This document shows positions 42,719 through 46,042 of a DNA stretch of 46,042 bases, in pieces. A program made the position numbers and the translations under genes. Source of the DNA: Eubacterium sp. ER2 (GTDB lineage Bacteria; Bacillota; Clostridia; Lachnospirales; Lachnospiraceae). Where the stretch lies: contig NZ_JPJE01000049.1 in assembly GCF_000765215.1 (NCBI RefSeq), forward strand, positions 1 to 46,042. Reading direction: 5' to 3'. How positions within the stretch are numbered: position 1 is the first letter of the stretch; each line of letters starts with the position of its first letter. The notes under the pieces were generated by a model. The model saw nothing but the letters and a program-made list of their open reading frames with translations. It had not been told where the DNA came from and searched no databases.

Positions 42719-43566
42719 AACACGTCAATTATATATACAGTCCGGGCACAGCCTACGAGAAGAAGGCGCTCTCTGACATCTGCCTTGAGCTCCCTCACGG
42801 GGAGTTTGTGGGCATCATCGGCCACACCGGGTCCGGGAAATCCACACTGATCCAGCATCTGAACGGTCTCATACGGGCCACCAGCGGCACGGTCTTTTAC
42901 AACGGAGAAAACATTTACGCGGAAGGGTACGATATGCGGAAGCTCCGCAGCCAGGTGGGGCTTGTCTTCCAGTACCCGGAGCATCAGCTTTTTGAGGTGG
43001 ACGTGCTGACGGATGTGTGCTTTGGCCCGAAGAACCAGGGGCTTACTCCGGAGGAATGTGAAAAGAGAGCCACAGAGGCGCTGCGCCTTGTGGGGCTGAA
43101 GGAAAAATACTGGAAATCCTCCCCCTTTGAGCTGTCCGGCGGACAGAAGAGGCGGGCGGCCATTGCAGGTGTCCTGGCCATGCGCCCCGGCGTCCTTGTG
43201 CTGGACGAGCCCACTGCCGGCCTGGATCCAAAGGGCCGGGACGAGATACTGGATCAGATCGCATACCTGCACAGGCAGAGCGATATGACGGTGATCCTTG
43301 TGTCCCACAGCATGGAGGATATTGCAAAATACGCGGACAGGATCATTGTCATGAACAAAGGAAATATCCTGTACAACGACACACCGAAACAGGTATTTTC
43401 CCATTACCAGGAGCTGGAGAAGATCGGTCTTGCGGCCCCCCAGGTCACGTACATCATGCACGATATAAGAGAGGCCGGGTTCGATGTGGGGGTGACGGCC
43501 ACCACAGTGGAGGAGGCTGCGGACGAGATCATGGAGGCTGTGAAGAAAAGGCGGGGGAGTGTATAG
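42703..43566 (+). CDS. ecfA2: Energy-coupling factor transporter ATPase 2
   Basis: Second ECF ATPase, 287 residues. Walker A is GHTGSGKST, signature LSGGQKRR, Walker [12 protein letters not shown]. It pairs with EcfA1 and is followed immediately by ecfT. Confidence 0.94.
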   Translation: MSIKLEHVNYIYSPGTAYEKKALSDICLELPHGEFVGIIGHTGSGKSTLIQHLNGLIRATSGTVFYNGENIYAEGYDMRKLRSQVGLVFQYPEHQLFEVDVLTDVCFGPKNQGLTPEECEKRATEALRLVGLKEKYWKSSPFELSGGQKRRAAIAGVLAMRPGVLVLDEPTAGLDPKGRDEILDQIAYLHRQSDMTVILVSHSMEDIAKYADRIIVMNKGNILYNDTPKQVFSHYQELEKIGLAAPQVTYIMHDIREAGFDVGVTATTVEEAADEIMEAVKKRRGSV

Positions 43567-44391
43567 ATGATAAGAGACATTACAATAGGACAATATTATC
43601 CGGCCCAGAGCATCCTGCACCGCCTGGACCCGAGGGTGAAGCTGGTGGGGACGCTACTCTATCTGATTTCCCTGTTTCTCTTCAACAGTATTCCCGGGTA
43701 TCTGGTGGCCACCATTTTCCTTGTGGCCATCATACGCATGTCAAAGGTACCTTTTTCTTATATCATGAAGGGCATGAAGCCCATTATCATGCTGCTGATG
43801 ATCACGGTTCTCTTCAACCTCTTTCTCACAAGGGGCGGAGAGACGCTGTTCCATGCCTGGATCTTTACCATTACGGAGGAGGGCCTGCGGACCGCGGTAT
43901 TTATGGCGATCCGTCTGATCTATCTGATCGCCGGTTCATCGCTGATGACCTTTACCACGACGCCCAACGCGCTGACAGACGGCATCGAGAGCCTTCTGCA
44001 TCCCCTTAATAAGATCCATGTTCCGGTGCACGAGGTGGCCATGATGATGTCCATCGCCCTCCGTTTTATCCCCATCCTTCTGGAGGAGACGGACAAGATC
44101 ATGAAAGCCCAGATCGCAAGGGGAGCGGACCTGGAAAGCGGCAACATCATCCAGCGGGTGAAAAGCATGATCCCCATTCTGGTGCCCCTCTTCGTATCCG
44201 CCTTCCGCCGGGCCAACGACCTTGCCATGGCCATGGAGGCCAGGTGCTACCGGGGCGGGGAAGGGCGCACAAAGATGAAGCCCCTGCGGTACAAGAGCAG
44301 GGACCGGATGGCTTACATTGTCATGGTCGTGTATGTGGTGGCAGTGGTGGTCATCGGACGGTATGTTCCCTTCCACATATGGATCTTTTAG
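43567..44391 (+). CDS. ecfT: Energy-coupling factor transmembrane protein
   Basis: A 274-residue membrane scaffold with about 5-6 helices. The coupling motifs for the ATPases are ARGADLES and the variant ARCYRG (normally ARG). It joins the ATPases to substrate-binding S proteins, none of which is encoded here. Confidence 0.93.
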   Translation: MIRDITIGQYYPAQSILHRLDPRVKLVGTLLYLISLFLFNSIPGYLVATIFLVAIIRMSKVPFSYIMKGMKPIIMLLMITVLFNLFLTRGGETLFHAWIFTITEEGLRTAVFMAIRLIYLIAGSSLMTFTTTPNALTDGIESLLHPLNKIHVPVHEVAMMMSIALRFIPILLEETDKIMKAQIARGADLESGNIIQRVKSMIPILVPLFVSAFRRANDLAMAMEARCYRGGEGRTKMKPLRYKSRDRMAYIVMVVYVVAVVVIGRYVPFHIWIF

Positions 44392-44449
44392 GATGGATTT
44401 TCCGGGGCATGTGTGAGTGTCCCGGCATCTTTTAGAGAGGAAAAGAGAC

Positions 44450-45235
44450 TTGAGACGGATAAAGCTGACAGTGGCCTACGACGGCACAAACTACTGCGGC
44501 TGGCAGGTCCAGCCAAACGGGATCACGATAGAGGAGGTCCTCAATAAAAAACTCAGTGCCCTCACAAAGGAGGACATCCGGGTCATTGGCGCCAGCCGCA
44601 CCGACTCCGGCGTCCACGCCCTGGGAAATGTGGCGGTCTTTGACACGGAGAGCACCATTCCGCCGGAGCGCATGGCACTGGCTCTGAACCAGAAGCTGCC
44701 GGAGGACATTGTGATCGTAAAGTCCCAGGAGGTGCCCCTCTCCTGGCATCCCAGATACCAGGACAATATCACCAAGACCTACGAGTATCACATTTACAAT
44801 GCCAGGACGGCCAATCCCATGAAAAAGCGCACCAGCACCTTTGTGTACGTGCCTCTGGATGTGGAGAAGATGAGGAAGGGCGCAGCTTATCTCGTGGGCC
44901 AGCACGATTTTGCCAGCTTCTGCTGTATCCGCACCAACACGGAGGACACGGTGCGCCGCATCGACAGCCTGGAGGTGGAGGAGCGTCCCTGCACGGAAGG
45001 AGACTTCTCCTACAGGGAGGCGGAGGCAAAGGAGATTGTCATCCGCATCAGCGGCAACGGCTTTCTCTACAACATGGTCCGCATCATCGCCGGCACCCTG
45101 ATCCGGGTGGGGCGGGGCTTTTACGAGCCGGAAAAAGTAAAAGAGATACTGGAAGCGCGGGTCCGCACCGAGGCCGGTGTGACGGCGCCGCCCCAGGGAC
45201 TGGTTCTTATGGAGATCCGGTACGGGGAGGAGTGA
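44450..45235 (+). CDS. truA: tRNA pseudouridine synthase A
   Basis: Makes pseudouridine at positions 38-40 of tRNA; 261 residues. The catalytic aspartate is in GASRTDSGVHA. The start is TTG at 44450, about 9 bases after AGAGGA; an upstream in-frame GTG (44417) is not supported by a ribosome site. ecfA1-ecfA2-ecfT-truA is a common Firmicutes gene order, often followed by rplM-rpsI. Here an intron follows instead. Confidence 0.95.
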   Translation: MRRIKLTVAYDGTNYCGWQVQPNGITIEEVLNKKLSALTKEDIRVIGASRTDSGVHALGNVAVFDTESTIPPERMALALNQKLPEDIVIVKSQEVPLSWHPRYQDNITKTYEYHIYNARTANPMKKRTSTFVYVPLDVEKMRKGAAYLVGQHDFASFCCIRTNTEDTVRRIDSLEVEERPCTEGDFSYREAEAKEIVIRISGNGFLYNMVRIIAGTLIRVGRGFYEPEKVKEILEARVRTEAGVTAPPQGLVLMEIRYGEE

Positions 45236-45250
45236 CCTGCAGGAAATACG

Positions 45251-45277
45251 GGAGTTCCGCTTTGCGGAGCTCCTTTT
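45251..45277 (+). terminator. Terminator of the ecf-truA operon
   Basis: GGAGTTCCGC (45251-45260) pairs with GCGGAGCTCC (45264-45273), one G-T wobble, loop TTT, followed by TTTT. The intron begins about 4 bp later. Confidence 0.85.
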
Positions 45278-45281
45278 CGCG

Positions 45282-46042
45282 GTATGACGGGCATGCCGTC
45301 AGTCTGTGGTGAAAGTCCACAAGGGGCGTAGTTGCCGACGAACCCCAGAGCGACTCCCAAGGTTTGTATCGTGAGGTACAGGCGAGAAGAAGGGATAGCG
45401 AAATCGTAGCCTGACGGACAGAAACCTGATATAAGGCGTACATGGCGGATAAGCTGCCCGCAGACAGCGAAGTCCAAAAGGCAATCGTAACCCATGTGCG
45501 TAGATCAGGCAGGTAGACGAGGAAAGACTGGCAGGCTTATCCCGTGAGGTCTCACAGGCGGGGAAATCTCACCGTAGTAACAACGAACTGTGAGAAGTCA
45601 GCAGAAGCCGTAGTAGGCAGAGCCTTGAGATAGGCGTTGCTGAAGGGCTGAACAATGTAACCGTGTAATCAAATGTATGCTCCATGGAATACCTGACAGC
45701 AGAAAGGGCGAAACGTAAATGAGCAGGTACTGCACAACTTATGGCGAATCCATGGAAACGGAAAGGAGAAAGCACACAAGGCAATGTCAGAACTGTTGGA
45801 AAAGATATTGTCCAAAGACAACATGAACGCCGCATACAAAAGAGTCTGTGCCAGTAAAGGTGCAGGAGGAGTAGATGGGGTGACAGTAGAAAAACTTGGT
45901 GATTATATCAAAGAGAACTGGGACAGTATCAGAAATCAGATCAGGAGCAGGGAGTACAAACCACAACCGGTCAGGAGAGTGGAAATCCCCAAGCCGAATG
46001 GCGGGGTGAGAAAGCTGGGGATCCCAACCGTAATGGACAGGG
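45282..46042 (+). mobile_element. Group II intron (class C-like), 5' part
   Basis: From GTATG at 45282 onward the sequence folds and reads like domain I of group IIC introns: GGGCATGCC, GTCTGTGGTGAAAGTCCACA and, near the ORF, AGTCAGCAGAAGCCGTAGTA. As I recall it, the order matches the Oceanobacillus iheyensis intron. Insertion is right after the truA terminator, the preferred site of class C introns. The first-base assignment is inferred from alignment to memory and may be a few bases off. The 3' part, domains V-VI and the rest of the ORF lie beyond the window. Confidence 0.82.
45784..46042 (+). CDS. ltrA: Group II intron maturase/reverse transcriptase (partial)
   Basis: The N-terminal 86 residues of an intron-encoded reverse transcriptase, with the RT0/RT1 region NMNAAYKRVCASKGAGGVDG and VRRVEIPKPNGGVRKLGIPT. 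The enzyme helps splice and copy its intron. It resembles class C enzymes such as the Eubacterium rectale maturase. AAAGGAG lies 13 bases before the ATG. The catalytic YADD and the rest are outside the window; the gene is truncated by the window edge, not broken. Confidence 0.9.
   Translation, partial: MSELLEKILSKDNMNAAYKRVCASKGAGGVDGVTVEKLGDYIKENWDSIRNQIRSREYKPQPVRRVEIPKPNGGVRKLGIPTVMDR

Overview
The window looks like chromosomal DNA of a gut-type Lachnospiraceae (Clostridia, Bacillota). This is inferred from gene content, not from a database search: a class II B12-dependent ribonucleotide reductase, a group A [FeFe] hydrogenase, an iron-sulfur L-serine dehydratase, a FabK/FabT-type fatty-acid operon with a fused accDA, split ECF transporter genes next to truA, strong AGGAGG ribosome sites, Gram-positive promoters, a tRNA without encoded CCA, and a group II intron whose maturase resembles class C enzymes.

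Layout. (1) 35-4772: a FadR-type GntR regulator faces an operon of split transketolase (two subunits), an ApnO/6PGDH-like oxidoreductase and a D-2-hydroxyacid dehydrogenase. The divergent region holds two back-to-back promoters and a 25-bp perfect palindrome on the operon's -10 box. (2) 4813-10903: nrdJ, then a NuoF-tail/GltD-type diaphorase overlapping an [FeFe] hydrogenase. (3) 11020-19870: an RpiR regulator, a MATE transporter, and a Ugp-like ABC importer (two permeases, lipoprotein, ATPase) with a PHP phosphoesterase and a HAD phosphatase, which reads as a phosphorylated-compound scavenging operon. (4) 19907-21714: an alpha/beta hydrolase, an antitoxin gene with a broken ParE/RelE toxin, and tRNA-Leu(CAG). 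(5) 21811-25360: serine dehydratase sdaAB-sdaAA, a DUF368 lipid-carrier translocase and a methyltransferase. (6) 25371-36413: the type II fatty-acid operon fabH-acpP-fabK-fabD-fabG-fabF-accB-fabZ-accC-accDA, a second FabK-like flavoprotein and fabT. A TTTGA-n3-TCAAA element overlaps the operon's -10 box. (7) 36417-41813: a PPC/DUF296 protein, a sirtuin, a CmpB-type membrane protein, a C39-like putative cysteine peptidase, an aminotransferase plus RraA-like aldolase operon, and a cyclophilin. (8) 41817-46042: ecfA1-ecfA2-ecfT-truA, a terminator, then a group II intron inserted 4 bp past the terminator T-run and cut by the window end.

The best candidate for an undescribed system is region 1: a branched-sugar-acid or apiose-like pathway in which a split transketolase sits beside an ApnO-like enzyme and a hydroxyacid reductase. 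The hydrogenase/GltD pair, the Ugp operon with a PHP enzyme in the UgpQ role, and the decayed toxin are the next most useful leads. Functional names come from motif recognition and remembered families; nothing was searched.
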